The notes under the pieces: generated by a model
Seen by the model: the letters and a program-made list of their open reading frames with translations, nothing else
What the model was told of the DNA's origin: nothing
Databases searched by the model: none
Made by a program: the position numbers and the translations under genes
In this document: positions 1 through 14,760 of the stretch, in pieces
Position numbering within the stretch: position 1 is the first letter of the stretch
Layout of the letters: the number at the start of each line of letters is the position of its first letter
Assembly (NCBI RefSeq): GCF_047495875.1
Contig: NC_092463.1
Span: 33,483,724-33,547,723 of the forward strand
DNA from: Pithys albifrons albifrons
Taxonomy: Eukaryota; Chordata; Aves; Passeriformes; Thamnophilidae
DNA: 64,000 nt
Direction: 5' to 3'

Positions 1-703
1 ACATAGGGGAAGTTTCTCGCAGCTTCTCACAGAAACCACCCCTGTAGCCCTCACAGGACCTTGCAAAGCAAATCCAATACAGATATACCCTGTGCCGTTT
101 GTGGGACTGGGCCAAATTCTGCAAAGTCTGATTGGGGCAGCTCTCAGTGGGAAATTTGCCTTCATGAACTGTGGAACGTAACTCACAGAAAGCTCAAGGT
201 TTATTTCACTTACAAATACTTTTTATATGGTGATGGACATTTCACTTGACCCCTAGAGGGCATTTCTACAGCCATGAGTCCTGTACGTTTGCCAGTCAGA
301 TGCCTCTAATCATCTCTCAGAATTGCATTCAGCCTAAATTATTTGGAGACAAGCACTTTTGGAAAAGCTGAGGTGACCTAACTGAATACAGTCTCATTAA
401 ACATCTCTTACACTCCATCTGCACACTTCCTCATCTTTTAAACCAGGATAGCAAACATTACACAGGAAATTCTTTGTTGATGACAAAGGTGCAGTAGCTT
501 TCCCAATTCCTGCTCCTCTCCTCCATACCTTATAGGCTGATCTTTACAGCATGTCTAATACATTTATTTATGCTCCTTTTAGCTCTGCTAACCTCACTGC
601 CTCATTTTTGGGTGAAACTTAGACACCTACAGCTGCCACATTTTTGTGTGTTTGGTTTTACACATCCAGCTAGATTAATATTTCCTGGAACCTCCCTTAA
701 GTG
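1..703. other. Non-coding, unassigned
   Basis: The first ~200 bases are somewhat richer in GC than what follows and read like the edge of an old dispersed repeat, but I cannot name a family. The rest is AT-rich unique sequence with no recognisable coding or RNA signal. Confidence 0.4.
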
Positions 704-869
704 TCAGAACTTCTTAAATATTTGTATAGTAAAAAGTGCTATCACTCATTACTACAAAATGTTTTGTTATCTGCCAAAGAATTCAGAACTTCTTAAATAT
801 TTGTATTGTAAAAAGGGCTACCATTATCATTACAAAATGTTTTGTTATCTGCCAAAGAATTCAGAACTT
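704..869. repeat. Tandem duplication, ~79-bp unit, two copies
   Basis: A unit starting TCAGAACTTCTTAAATATTT at 704 recurs at 783 with a period of 78-79 bp, and a third copy begins at 861 but diverges after about nine bases. The two full copies differ at only a handful of positions, mainly in the middle, so the duplication is fairly recent compared with the surroundings. It also explains a repeated peptide in a 155-codon open frame (570-1037), which I do not regard as a gene. Confidence 0.85.
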
Positions 870-3800
870 TGTGCAAGCTGGGAAAAAATTATGCAAAGAC
901 AGGAAATTAATAATAAAATATCACTGAGAATAGTTAAAAAATATTTCTATTCTTTATCAAAAATATTTGCTAATTCAGGTATTTTGAGGTGTTTAAGAGT
1001 CATGTCTTTCCCCATCCAGGAGATGACCTTTAAGTAGTCTTTTCTTGGATGGGTACAATCACAAACAAGAATCTCATATGTTATAATGCATTACCAATTA
1101 TCTTGGTTCTAAGTCAATGAGATAAATAGGACTACATAATGTAATTTTCCTTAACTGAGCAACCGCTATGTAGTGTAATACTTTTATGATATGAAAAGTA
1201 TTTATTCAAGGGGCAGATCCTATTAGTACAATTGTTATCACAGGAACTTTTATCTCAGTGCTTGGTGTCATCATGTGCAGTATCAGTAACAGACACTGAA
1301 AATACAAAAGTAGTATATACAATTGCTAACTCCAGTTGTATAACTGTGAGATTAAAGTTTTTTTGGGGAAAATGTTAATTTGATATTTTTTGTTAGCATT
1401 TTAGTACTTCTCCCTCTCTTAAAGTCACCAGGACTAGAATATCACTAAATGAAAACCGAGATTCTCTGATGTGCAGCACATTTTGACATGGAACCATATC
1501 TAACATCGGTAAAAGGGATCAGAAATTATGCAAAAGATATTGAATTTACACTGAAAGAAAATGCCCAGACCAGAACCACATTCCTAGTCAGTAGGTCATA
1601 ATCTTTATCAAGATGAAAGCATCATCAGTTTTTGGGTGACAAGTTTTTATGAAAACCAGAACCTGCTCAAACCCTAGAATTTACTATACAAATCCAGTGA
1701 TCGTAATGAAGAGAATTAAACCTTAGTCTGGCTTCTTTCCTATCTATCAGTAGTAAATAAAAACCTCAAAACCCTGAGGGAAGCCTTCAAAGAAATCACT
1801 GCTTTGAGCTTAGCAAAGAGACAAGGACCAACATTTTGGGAGGAAACCTCCAGAGCTTCTTTAACTAGGAGAAGCAGAGGGAAATGAAGATCCCCTTGGC
1901 TTTTCTGGTGTTATCAGACCACACAGTGATGCACGTTCTGTCACTTTTGTCCAAGTTTCTCATCCACCTGTTGGAGAGTATCCATAGAAAAGAGGGAATG
2001 ACACAGTCCACCTTTCCTCACCTAACTATCCCACTCCCACTGCCCAATACACTCGCCTTTCCTCTTCCTACAGAATCCCATCTGCCCTTTTCTCCCCTGC
2101 TTCCACTTTAATCCTATTCACTTTTCCTGTTCCCAAGTCTACTTTTGCCCATAGAAAATTTTAGAAACATCTACATTAATATTTGAGATCTAGATCCTTT
2201 CAAATCCCTGGAATACTGTTCTCCCATTATGCAGACCAGGTATATGCCGAAGTACAACCCCAGTTCCCTCGGAGCCCATGCATAGAATTTAATTTCTATA
2301 GAAATTTGGTGTAGGCACAGAGAGGAGGACTGGCAGACACATGGACTTGGCCTTGACACAAGGCTGGAAAATGGGATGGGTTTGCAGTTCCACATCAGTG
2401 ACATAAAAAGTATTCTCATAAATATACATTTAGACATTATTTAGAAAACAATTATGATGATGAACATCCACCAACTCAATCTGCATACTGCCCATCAAGC
2501 CTACTACCTGCTATCTTCTACATTCTTCTGTCTGGAGAAAAAATTTACAGGTGAAGGGACAACTAAAGTTGTGATACTTGCTCTGTTGTTCAACCTTCAA
2601 CTGAGCGCATTTCAGTTTTGAAAATTCCAAAACTGTCCACTAAAAATAAGTTTGCAAGCCAAGTAATTCACAATGCTCAGCAGCCTGTAATCATCCTGCC
2701 TTCAAACCTGCATTCAAAAGGAATCTAACCCATTATATTTATTATCTATTTCATTTGCATCTAGAAATGGGAAGCCAACCAATATATGCAAGACAAGTCT
2801 GTGATAAAAGTTTATTGTTTGAAATACCAAGGAATTTTTGCTGTGTTCTTGATTTCTTGGTTTGTCATCACTATCTGAGATAGATGAAAACAAGCAAGTA
2901 TGAATTCCAGCTTTCTGGAATATGGAAAGTACCAAAAAGAGCAACTTTTACTATCATCTATGCACACTTTGCAAATATTCTTGCTTTACTTCCATTGCCA
3001 CTTTACTTACAGAATTTGTGACAGAAAAGAACTCCAAACAACACATCGCATATTATTTGATTATTTTTCCCAGAAATACTAGGAGATAATCATAATATTA
3101 CCATGTGTGTCTCAGCATAATCAATTTTGGCTTGGACTAGGACATAGCTTCAGTTAGACAGACACATGTAAAAAGATGAAAACTCATGTGAGCAGCCGGC
3201 AGAAACTGCTGCCAGCCTACAGATCTGTGATAAAGTAACAGCTGCTACAGTAAACAAAGGAGGCATATCTGCTACAAAAAGAAGCATTCAAGTCTAAAAG
3301 TGTAAAGCAACAGTATACTTAGAACCTCTGTCCCAAAAAAAATTTGGCATGAGGAATAAAAAGGCATTCTTATATAGTGTTAGGTTTTAACAACAGACCT
3401 TGAAACATGCATGACACCATTAACACAAATTAAATACTATTACACCAGTAAAACCTGGGCTCAATGGCTGGAGCATGTTTATAACCTACGGAGATAGTCA
3501 GCTTTATACTGACTTGCCAAGACAAACTGACTTGCCTAAAAAGTTTTTTCTTTTAAATTTCTGTCTCGTATAGCAAACTCTGACTTATATTGACCTTCTG
3601 GAAACAAGTGCAAAGGGATAAATTCTGGGGCAAATACCAAAATTTCTTTTCATCTGGATGTCCCGAAAATTGGTCTAAGAATCTATGCCAAAATTCCTAA
3701 TTGAAACAAAGCGTTTTCCATTAATTTCATTTTGTGGCTAAGCAAAAACACTGACAACTGAAGACAAACATGAGCAGTCTCCAACAGAGACACTACTGAC

Positions 3801-6800
3801 TTCTCACTGCGAAAAATCTAGACTCTGTAGCTTTCTTAATTCTTGCAAACATGTGTAAGTGTAAACCTTACACAGACTGAATTCTGTGAAAAAGCTGGAG
3901 GAAAACAACATATTAAATCTGTCATTGCAAACCATGTTAGTTCATTCCTAACTCATTCATGACTAACTGAAGAAAAACAAACCAAATCCTTGGTTAATTA
4001 CACAACCAGGGTTTCAGCCAGAGGTCTGTGATAAGGTGGCTTCAAAGGTCAGGCACATAAACTACATTTTCAGAGGAGGATCCTACATAAGGACAAAAGT
4101 TTTGAAAAGATTAATTCACTTTACAGATTGATAGTTTTCCTGAAATACATAAAAAGTACCTTGGAAATAAACAATTCATCTCGTTTTGCACAACATTTGA
4201 ATCTTTCTCAAGAAGAAAAGCTCAATTTTAGAAACATTTAACTTTGTTTAAGTCAGTGGTGACAGAATAAGAGCATATTCATGTTAAAGCAGCTATATTT
4301 TCTTCCTTCCCTAGGTTGCAAACTGAAACATCTAAGCTGAAAGTTCAATCTGAGAATGAGAAATCTGTGAAGTCTATGGGGAAAGTAGAAAGGAGACAAG
4401 AACTGATCCTAATACTAGCATCTGTTTCTAGTCTGAGGAAAATCACTCAGTCCCATTTCACATTATAACAGATCTTTAGGGAATAAAAACCTGAAGGGTT
4501 ATTGTAGCTGAGTTAAGAAGGGGACTCAGATAACACTAGAAGCAATTTGAAATGAGGACGTCTTATTAAGTAATTTCCTATAGCCCAATTCAAATATTAA
4601 AATCAGTCTACAGTTATGGCCTTCTTGGCCCTCCCTACTGTACTGTATGAATTCTAGGGCTCACAATGTCTACATGCTGTGTTAGTACTGAGATTACATA
4701 AAGCATAAGAATTTTGTGTTCTATTTCTGTCTTTATGGATAAATTATCTCAGGCCGTATATGAATGTCATATATGAATTTGCATTAAGGAAAAGAAAGCT
4801 CTTGTAATAACTTGTCACCAGACTCTTCTGTCATCCTGGGAACGTTAAAGAAAAAAATTCCCCGAAGGACCTATGAAAATAAAACAAATATAATCAGAAA
4901 TGTATTGGAAATTCTCTTACATGGTGTTATATTAAAGAATGACAAGTCCTATATTTGGTATGGCAAAACTTCACTGGAAAAGCCTAGAAACAAATGAACA
5001 ACCCCACCCACAACGTTTCACACTCCTCTGCTTTGTGGAGGTGCTGGTGAAGAACAGCTGCATCTGCACACAGAAATAGAAGTCAGGAGACCAAATTCTG
5101 CACATGGTTTTATCCAATGTAGCCATGTAATAACCACTACAAATTCCGGATTCTTCTGGGGTTTCTTGCCTGTAAAGATGGGACTACAATATCTCACTTG
5201 TGAAGAGTGTTCTAATTCACCACAATTAGATTCAAATTACAGAACTATTCCTTTTAATGAGTATAAAAAATTGCATTGGGATCACATCACTGAAGGACAG
5301 ACTGATGCTTATGACATGTAACTGCCAGCCTTGCAACGTGTGAGAGATGCATGTGAATATCAGCACATCTCTAAAAGTTCAGCAGCAGCAAAGTTCCTTC
5401 TCCTCATCAACATTTTTGAATATGGTCTTTAATGAATGCAATCTGCTGGGTTTGACAGGTAAACACTAACTGCTGCTGGGAAATAAATTCAAGATGAAAA
5501 TCTTTATTGCAACCTCTGCCAGGTAGAAAGATGGAGCTTCTTCTTGGCAAAACTTCCTGAAGAGCACTGCAAGTATTACTCTGCCTCTCTCTGTCTTCTT
5601 CAGAATGTGTCTAAGGGAAATATTTCACCAGCATAAGAGACTCCAAACATTGAAATTCTGACTGTTTTGTCAAATCGCTGTTTGAGTTTGAATAACAGTT
5701 GTCTGTATCTTGTAAAGTTTTATCTAAAGGTGTGTAGAGCAAAAAGAAGTATTGATTTAACATATTTTCTCCCACATTATTTTTGACAGAAGTTCTGCAT
5801 AGTTAGAGATTATCATAACACAAAACTTTTTAATTCTGTATTTCTCAAGTAGAAAAGTTCTACTATAAGTAGAAATATTACAGTTGTAGACCTTATCCTT
5901 AACCAGGACACCATTTCTCTTGCGATTTTTACAAAGGATATTGTAAACACTTTCCAGAAAATTTCTCACTCAGAACTATATAGTCAGATCCATCCTGGCT
6001 CTTCTATATCTTAAATCCAGCTGCTTTATACTGTTACTTAAGTATTGGACCTAAATAAGCAAAGTGAAGATCCTTGTTCACTGACCCTGCTCATTGATTT
6101 TTTTCAACAGTTGGTCAATTAATTGTTTGGGAATAAACAGAATTTTCTCATAAATGTCTAAGAGATTTGCAGAAATTATTTTTACCAGTATTTTTGTACT
6201 GTGAAATAAAATTGGTAACTTGGTAAATTAAAACATTGGTAATTACTCAGAACTAGAATCTCCAGAATTCTTTTCCCCCATAAAAGCACTAATCAAAAAG
6301 AATTTTTATCACTTCCTCTCTATCCCTCTGGCATCTGCCTTCCCCAATTTTAAATGTTATTGTTCTCATTGAGCATAGCCCCTACCTTCTTGATTTTCAG
6401 GTCTGTAAAATGTACACTAAAAGAGCTGCCTACTTGGTAAAATATCCTGACACCAGTGGATACAGGACTACTATGAACTCACTCTTACTATGAACAGCCC
6501 AGATCATTGCATTCTCTCTTGTTCATCCCATGAACATTCCTCACAAAAGTCTTAAAACACTTAAAATATACCAAATGACTCTGTTAACAGATGTATTCTG
6601 ACAGGATTTAGCCTGGTTGAGTTCACCTACTGGCTGCTGCACTTAAAGCTCCTGCTCTGAGCACAGTCTGTCATCCTACAATGCCTCATTGTTTGGCTCC
6701 TTATAGGTGATAATGAAATTGGCATTCAATTCCCACTCCTGAATGGCTTCCATCAGACTTTGAAAAAGTTGTTTGCTACTCCTGGTATTAGATAACCATC

Positions 6801-8720
6801 TCAGTTTCAGCATGCAAAAAGGCATGCTCTAGTCAAATACCTTATCTCCAGGATTATATTAATAACTAAACATGAGTCATCCTGGGCATCAGACATGTTT
6901 GTGTCTATACACGATATACAGTTAGGACTCTTTTAAAAACTGAGCTAAGTCTGCTAGTTAAATGGCTTGTCAACACATTACCCTATGACTTGGACAGCCC
7001 TTCTATTTACTACACAAGTGGTCTGGTTGTATTTCTGTCTATGCACAAGTTAACCACTAGCCTGGAAACTGAAGAGAGGATCACAGGCAGACTGCATTAC
7101 CTGATACAAATCTGGTGTTGTCCAGCTAAGCTTTAAATTAGGATTTTAAACTCGCATGATCAGTGCCTAATGAGCCAGGCTGAAAAAGTACTGAGCTTTC
7201 TGACCCCAGTTCAGCAAAATACTGAATTACATTTAACCATAAGGACACAAGTAGTCCCATAGATTTCAGTGGAATTAAGAGGTTTCATGCCTACATCTAT
7301 CAGTAGCAGCGTTCAGCACTTGCACAAGCAGCCACCAAAGGAAGTTCAGAAGCACTGGGGAATATAGTCATCTTGAGTGTATATCTACCATAAGAACAGC
7401 AAGTAATTACAACATAATACTCTCTATGTGAGATGTGAGTGGTTTGTAAACAATCAATAATATTTTTTAAGTGCAGCTTAGTCAGAACTGTAATATGCTA
7501 TGAGGGGAAATAGAAAGGAGTCTCGTCCAAGTAAGTCAAAAAAAGAGAAACAAAGATTCTGACAAACAACTTAAAATGCAGATACATACTTCACTGCAAA
7601 GTGTCAGAGATAATTGAAAACGTACACTGACGCTAACTTAACAGATAGAAGTTCTCTGTATGCCCCAGGACACTGAACTGCAACTATTTCAATGTTACAG
7701 ACAGTCACATTGATATTTTATTGCATTTATAAACTGGATGTATTAAGGAATGCAAAGCAGCTCCTATGAACATATTAACCCACACAAAATAATCTCAGCC
7801 AAATATTTCTACAGGTGATGAAATTATTTAAACCTTCATCAACTTATTTTAATCTATCATGTTTTATAGAGTATCTTACCATGAAAAAAGGATCTAATAA
7901 GGCTCTTCTAATCAAGAAATATCTGGAACCATGAACAGTTTGTCTATCATCAGGCCTTCCCAAAAGGACCCTATTCTTCCACAATCTTTTGTATTTTCTT
8001 TTTTTATTTAACCTGAAATTATTAAATGAATTTAATGTATAACCTTAAACCCCATGTGCTTAAAATGGGATTTTAAGTCTTTAGGACCAATTCAGCATGT
8101 CAGAATATCCCAGGCAGATACCTACTGTATGTTCAAAGTGCCTGAAAACACCAGCATATCATTTCTTGGCTTGAAAAGTACCTACATAACTATAGTCTTG
8201 TGCCACTGGCATTTCTGAAATATTCTGCCCTAGACAAGGGACATTACTCACACCCAAGATCTCCAGGAAACCAATGATTGGACCATGAGACACCTAAAGC
8301 CAATAGCTGAACTAAAGGCATGCTGAATGACAGGATTAGGCTCCCTGCAGACAAACAGTCATGGTGGTGACTGACATCACTTTGTTAACTAACTGGATGA
8401 GAAAATATTTACGCAGGATGTGGAAAATTAGGTATCAAATCATCCATATTTGCATACAGGGTCTTGAGTTTGAATTCATGTCTGAATTCAACCTCAGACT
8501 CATCAAGGATGAGACTGAATCAAGGACTCCTTTCAGGCATCCTTTCTGGAATCACTCAGGCCAACTGCCTTTCAGCATCCTTAGCTAAAGCTCTTCTAAT
8601 CTGTAAAGTAAAACAATTAGATTTTAGTCAGGATAGGGAGCAGAACTTGGGTCACTTCTCTTGCAGACAAGTTTCCAATACGGCTGAGGAGCCATGCCCT
8701 AAGTACACTTGAAGAACCCT
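870..8720. other. AT-rich non-coding sequence
   Basis: I see no gene, RNA gene or identifiable mobile element here. Open frames are under 90 codons, low in complexity and without recognisable motifs. This could be intergenic or deep intronic sequence; nothing in the window tells which. Confidence 0.5.
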
Positions 8721-8950
8721 TTGTGCATCAAATAAAAAGAATACTTTAAACAGCACACACTGGGGAGCGAGGGGGGGTGTGTTGTGTGTTGAGCAGCAGG
8801 TTCCCAACTGCCCCATGCCTTGCCAAGACAAAGGTTGTCCCTGAGGGGCTGCAGAGCATGGGCGACCCACACATGGCTATAGAGAGCCCTGAGGGACTGC
8901 AATGCACAGGCCACCTACACAAGGGTAGAGGTACTAATTAAAGGAGCAGC
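8721..8950. other. GC-richer patch with AATAAA and GT-rich tract
   Basis: AATAAA at 8731-8736 is followed about 40 bases later by a G/GT-rich tract (about 8771-8791), the arrangement of a vertebrate poly(A) site on the plus strand. The following ~150 bases are clearly richer in GC than the flanks. This may be a degraded LTR or the 3' end of an old retroposed sequence. No coding frame upstream supports a real gene end, so the assignment is tentative. Confidence 0.25.
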
Positions 8951-11900
8951 AGCAGACCAGTGAGAAGCTCAGAGTTTCAGACCAATATCTGCACACACAC
9001 CAGTTTCCTCCACCATTCCTCACCTCACTGGAGGAATTTGTATTGACCCAGCGTAACCCTTACTAAAAACTAGAGAAATTAAGACTAGGAAATAGTAGGA
9101 TAGGTGTTTAGCCTGGTAAAAGGGAAGGAAAAGTGTTTCTTTGTTTAATTGATTATGTTCTTTTCTTCTTAATACACAAAATATTGATCAGAAATTTCTG
9201 TTAATGGACAATGAATTAAGGATAAATTCACCAAGTTAATTTTGCTCATAGCATTCATCTGAGCAAAAAAATCAAATTCCTGCACAATTGTAGGTCTAGT
9301 CCCTCTCTTCATGGAAGGAGACTACCAAAATAACCATCAACACAGAAGTACTGATGCACTCATTCTTGTCTATATTTGTCAGTCAAGAAGTATTAGACTC
9401 AACATACCCCCACAAAAGAGATGTGTAAGACATGTAGTCACACTGAGATGTGTCTTTCAGGGTTTCTACACCACTTGCAACAGGAGGATAAAGAAAGTGG
9501 TTTGTTGCCAGAAACGTGTGTCAAGCAGGCAGGGCAACAGAAATTAACTTGTCCATCTCATGGATTCATGCATCTATATCTCACCTCTTATGGAAAAGAT
9601 CCAAATATTGATTGATTTTAACTTTTCTTGGCCTAAAATTCAAATCAGATTTCTTGCAGGAATTCTTTAACTATGACTTCCTTAGTCAATTTTAACATTT
9701 ATTGGAACCTTTATTTTTATTGCAAAACATAAAATCAGTTACATTTACTAGTTTGGTACTGACAATCACGGCCTGGTTTGTTTTATACTGCCATCTCCAC
9801 CTTTTTAAAAAAGCCATGTAGCAAAATAAAAAAACACCAGTTCAGACAAGAAGCTTTTTTACATTGATAGGAAAGTTTTAAGTCATGAAGCCAAAGAATG
9901 CCCACCCCTGAGGTTTTGGCTCCAGAAAGTGACTAACTCCTTTTATGTAAATGAACAGACATCTATCTGTTCTTGCTTCTATACCTCAATAAAATCTGTA
10001 AGCAGCACAGCTTAAAAGTTTCTGTGTAATACAGCGTGAAGCTGTGAAAAGCAACATACCATTTCATTTCTTGTAGTAATTCCAACTCCAGACTTTAGAA
10101 GCCCAGTTGTATTGTTATAAACAAACCATACAAGTCTGATCTGATTGTGCAGACAGTAAGCAGGCACACAGTTCCTCTTAATGTATATTAAAAATTCTTG
10201 GCACCCTAATGCAAACAAACTGCAATGAAAAAAATATCAGCATGAGCAATCCTCCAAGTCTTGCTTAAGATTCCCTTCATTTCCCCATGGTCAGTCTTCC
10301 CTCCTTTTTGTGCTGAAATGCATACCATTATTTGTGTAGATCTGAGACAAGAAAGAAAACAAAACTCCTCTCTCACTGAGAATATTTTCAAGCAGTCTTT
10401 CAGAAGTTTAAGGCAAACCCAGTACCAGCTCCATTTGAATAATATTAATTTTGTGCATCTGCAGCTGTGCACATGCTTTGGTATAGCTCTGTGACTTCTA
10501 AGGAACAACTGTATCAAACCTCATGGTAGCTTCATGCTTGGTATTAGAATTCAAGCTGTCATTTAATTGAAAGAAATGGCCAGGGAGTCAAAATTGCCCT
10601 AGCTTGATTTTTTTGCAAGAAAACAGAGAGAATAACATTCATTAGCAGAAAATTTTCTTTTGTAAATAAATTCTGTTTAATTTAGGGTGTGATTTTACCA
10701 ATGTATCTTCCTCTTGGAAATCCACAGCTCTGAATGCTTCTGAGAACCATTTTAGTGCCAGAAATGCCTTTACATTTAAAGTTTAATTATAGGCCCTATT
10801 TCTATCTTCTTATGCCAGACAAAACTTTTGGTAGTCAATGGGAGTTCTATACATCTAAAGTAACCTCTGCAAAGGAAACACAAGCAATTAAAAATATATT
10901 ATCAAGTAGATTTGAAATAGTATTTTAAATGTTTCTGTAATTGGAACTATAAAGAAAATTTTAGCTGTCTAAAACATAGTTTCTATAAATGACAGTTTGT
11001 TTCAAAAATGGCGTTGGCATCTTCTGTGTTAAAAACTTGAGATGTGCCCTTATGGCAATAATTACTTGGCAATTCTAGTTCACTCAAATTAGGTTTTTTC
11101 AATCACAACCATTTAACTGATGATTAAGATGCCACCCGATCAGGACTCCTCTTTCTTTTCCTTCACTTCAAATTCACTGCAAATAATTTATCAAGTCACA
11201 AAGCCAGTATAATTTCATTCCTTTACTTTTCTTCTGGCCCCATCCAAACTAAATTAGTCTATAATTTTGTCTTCCCTGGATGAAAATTTGGATCAGAGAC
11301 AAGATTCACTAAAATCTTCTGCATCTGTTCACAGTACATTTGTGTGTAATTTATAATTACATCATAAAACATAGCAGACATTCAGTTTTGAAAACTGAAT
11401 ACTCAGTTATTGGTGCAGTAAACACAGATAGCAAGTGTGTTGCAGATACTGCTGGAGAGGATTTTTCTGATGATTTTGCTTGTAATTCGCATATTTTACC
11501 ATTAATTAAGTAACATTCTGTATCATTTTTTTTTTGCCATGGCAATTCCTGGAAATATCATCCTTACATGTGGAATATATATCATTAAAAATAAATATAG
11601 AATATTTTAAATAGTCTTGCATGTCTGAAACTGACTCCTGGCAATTGTTTGAAGACAGAACTTCTCTGGAAAGGATTTAATAAGCATTCTAGTCTTGTGG
11701 CTTTCTGAAATCAGTTTTCCTCCAATCATTCATGAGGATTTAAAGCATAATGCATACATACAGCTAGAGCAAAATAAATGCAACAATTTTTAACCATGTT
11801 TGGTTTTATCTTGACTGATGCATTTCTCTTGCCACTTCTTCGAGCCCTCATTTAGTGAGATATAACCTTTTTCTTCTACAATACACAAATCACTACCGTC

Positions 11901-14232
11901 ATGAAGAAAATTCATAGTCAAGAGAAAATGACATAATATTTGACAAGAGAGAAGATTTTCCTGCAGAGCAGAACACTGACTTGACTACTTGAAGATACTT
12001 CATAAATAAAACACTTTCCTAAGAAACATTTAAAAATGCAACATCCAGAAAGTCCCAGAACTCCCAGGAAATATATTGCTAACACCACACAATGACTAAG
12101 CCTTCTAAAAATGGTCTCGAAAGGATGAAGGTCAAAAGGAACAGAAAGAAGACACAAATACATTCTGTGGTTTTCCTTTCCTCCTCAAACAGGTCCTTGG
12201 CAGATACATCTCCTGTCCCTTCCATCGCACCATATTGGGACAAGTTATAGCTACGTCATTTTCTCATGGCCTTCCAATATCCTGTCTGACTTGTAATCCT
12301 TGCACTGTATGACCTCTCAAGAAATCTCTGTTCTACTCACCAAGCCCACTCACTCTCACCCCCATTTCTGCATTTTTCCTGGTTCTTCTGCCAGGAAACC
12401 AATGTTTTCCATGACCCAGCAGCTGGATTTAGAGGTGGATCAGTTAAAACCTAGCACTGTTTATAAGGACAAATGATGATTTTTGTACATTCAAAAACAA
12501 CCTCTTGTAGCCTCTCAACTTGTCCCAGAGTTGCATTTCTCCTCGGCTAGGTCAACCTAACAAAACATGACCAAGTCATGTCAATGATATTATAAGCCAA
12601 GAACATGACAAGAATTTTGAAAAAAACAGAACTGCAATGACATTTTCAAAATGCTTAAATGTTTATTTTAATCTGTTTGCTGACCAAATTTCCCAGGGAA
12701 GTTTAAGACCAAAGTGACATGAGGTGTACAGAGCTCTTGGAAGTTTGGATACTTTCTGGTGACACTGGGGATTGTCTGTAAATTCCTGGCATTTGATGAG
12801 CCTTGTACTGATAATATCTTAAAGAAACGACAGAAAGCAGTCACAGGAAGAAGAACAGGCCTGAGTTGAGAGCAATGTAATGGCCTAAAGAGAAATAGGA
12901 TCACTTTTTAATTTAGCAGACACATAAGGATGGCGCTTTTATGGATCTTCAATCTTTCCAAACTGAAGACAGAGAAAATGATAGATCACCCACATCAGAG
13001 TTTTGGCCCATGATTATTTTCTATTGCAGTTATGTCAAATATAATGAGTTTAGAATTTCAGTTGAGACCTCCAGGACCTAGTAATATATCCAAACAGAGA
13101 ATAAGGAAAAGCTACTAGCTACTAACACAAGAAAAATTTAAATTGTCTACTGTGGTAATCATCTATCTAACTTCTTTTTGTCCTTTTAGGATTGTCAAAG
13201 TTTGAATTACTTTCCAAAATATATATTCCTCAACATTTCACACTTCTTTCATTCTTCCAGAATTTGCCATACATTAACTGTTCGGTCTGAAATTTTGGAT
13301 GCTTGCTTCAGGATGATTCAATTATTACCATCTGAGAGATTCTGATGTCTGCAAAACTTCAGTTGAATAAGGCCAGCCTAACCTCTGAAAAATAGAAATT
13401 CTCAGATGCTGAAGAGAGGATTGCAATAGTACAAGAGATCCTTACGGAGGATTCAATCTGTACTGGGGATGTTCAGTTCTCACAAAACATTTACCTTTTA
13501 GCTGAATTGCTGCACAGGCCAGTATATTCTGTTTCAAGTATTAATTGGTTTGCTTTATTTTCTATATTTCTCACACTTGCAGTCAGTTACCACTGGGGGG
13601 AGAAGATAAGCAAACCAAAAGCAACTAAATTTTGATATACACTACTCAAATCCTGCCAATCCGAAAAACAATGAGACTTCGTATTCCTTCTTCCTCCTAG
13701 GTTTAAACCTAGTTTCCTGGTGTTTAACAACTTTCTCTAGGATGAGACAGAGTGTGCTGAGTTTCAGGAACATCAAGACTTGTCTTTCAACAGAATATTG
13801 TGGGCACAGGGGTGGACATAATGATGTAGTATCAAAATGAAAATGTTAAAACAGAGCTGTGGCACAGCTTCCGTTACTTAGTGATTACTGCCATTCCTCA
13901 GTAACCCACTTTCCTCCTCAAACTGTGCCATTAACATTCTGGAGTAATAATTAGTGGCTTTGAGGTCATCTTCACCACTTAAACTATGTAAGGATTCCTC
14001 AAAATTTGGAAAGAAGAAGCACGAACTTGTATGAATCTAGAACCAGATGCAGAAATAGATCGGGGGTGGGGGGGAAACGTGTTATATAATTTGCACTCAA
14101 AATGTCTAAATTGTTAACAAATACTTCAGCAAAATATATATTTATCGCACAGAGGGAGGAAGTTAGAGAGATGTTCTTATTCATGAAGAGAACATTTTGT
14201 TCTCCTCTTCAGTGTGTGATCTTTAGGATCTT
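8951..14232. other. AT-rich non-coding sequence
   Basis: No identifiable gene or transposable element. The segment contains the palindrome at 11380-11400 and a G-rich run at 14062-14074. Open frames are short, and several overlap opposite-strand frames of similar length, which argues against coding. Confidence 0.5.
11380..11400. repeat. Perfect 10-bp palindrome, 1-base centre
   Basis: The arms ATTCAGTTTT and AAAACTGAAT flank a single central G. Such a palindrome can extrude as a cruciform or bind a dimeric protein, but it may be chance in AT-rich DNA. Confidence 0.7.
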
Positions 14233-14760
14233 CTAAGAATGTCCAACAGACAGGCAGAGAGCTGCAGCATGGAAAGGCAGGGATGGAAGGTCTGTGTAAA
14301 TGATCCCTTGGGTCAACACTGGAAGAGCAATTCCTATGGCTGCTTCAGCCTTCCAGACCTTAGTGGGCTCATGTTCTTCCAAGGGCAGTGTATTGGAAAT
14401 GTATTTTCTTTCTAAATCAAATGCTTGGTATGCTCCTGAGAACTTCACAAAGTCACCTTTCCCAGCAATTACTGAGGGTGTGTGGTACCACAAACTTGTG
14501 ACATCTTCAGAGGACCACAATTACTCTGAGCCACTTTGTAGTAGCTGCTGCCTCCCACAACCTGATGAGCTCCAGGTGCTTGTGTCTCCACCTCTTCCAC
14601 TTTTCATCCAAAAATCTAAGTTCTGCATTTGGTACCCTTGCCAGAGGTCCCAGCCCTGAATCAGGCATTTGGCTTCCTCCTCCTGTTTTTGATGCATATG
14701 AAAGACTAGTGCCTGATCTTTTTAAGATTTTAGAGGTGGGGGGAGAGGGGGCTGTTTGGT
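14233..14760. other. Unassigned GC-richer segment
   Basis: This segment is richer in GC than its surroundings and keeps stop-free stretches on both strands (95 codons minus, 119 codons plus). On the minus strand a second short frame precedes the 95-codon one in a different phase, separated by stops. I recognise no domain. It could be an old retroposed pseudogene or an unnamed repeat. A G-rich run lies at about 14735-14752. Confidence 0.2.

Noticed and set aside
570..1037. 155-codon open frame on the plus strand
   Set aside because: It spans the 79-bp tandem duplication, which only roughly preserves phase, and the peptide is low in complexity with no domain. AT-rich chance frame.
14233..14659. 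Overlapping 95-codon minus and 119-codon plus frames
   Set aside because: Both strands are open over the same bases, the minus frame has no ATG start and follows a stop, and I recognise no family. Kept only as an unassigned segment.
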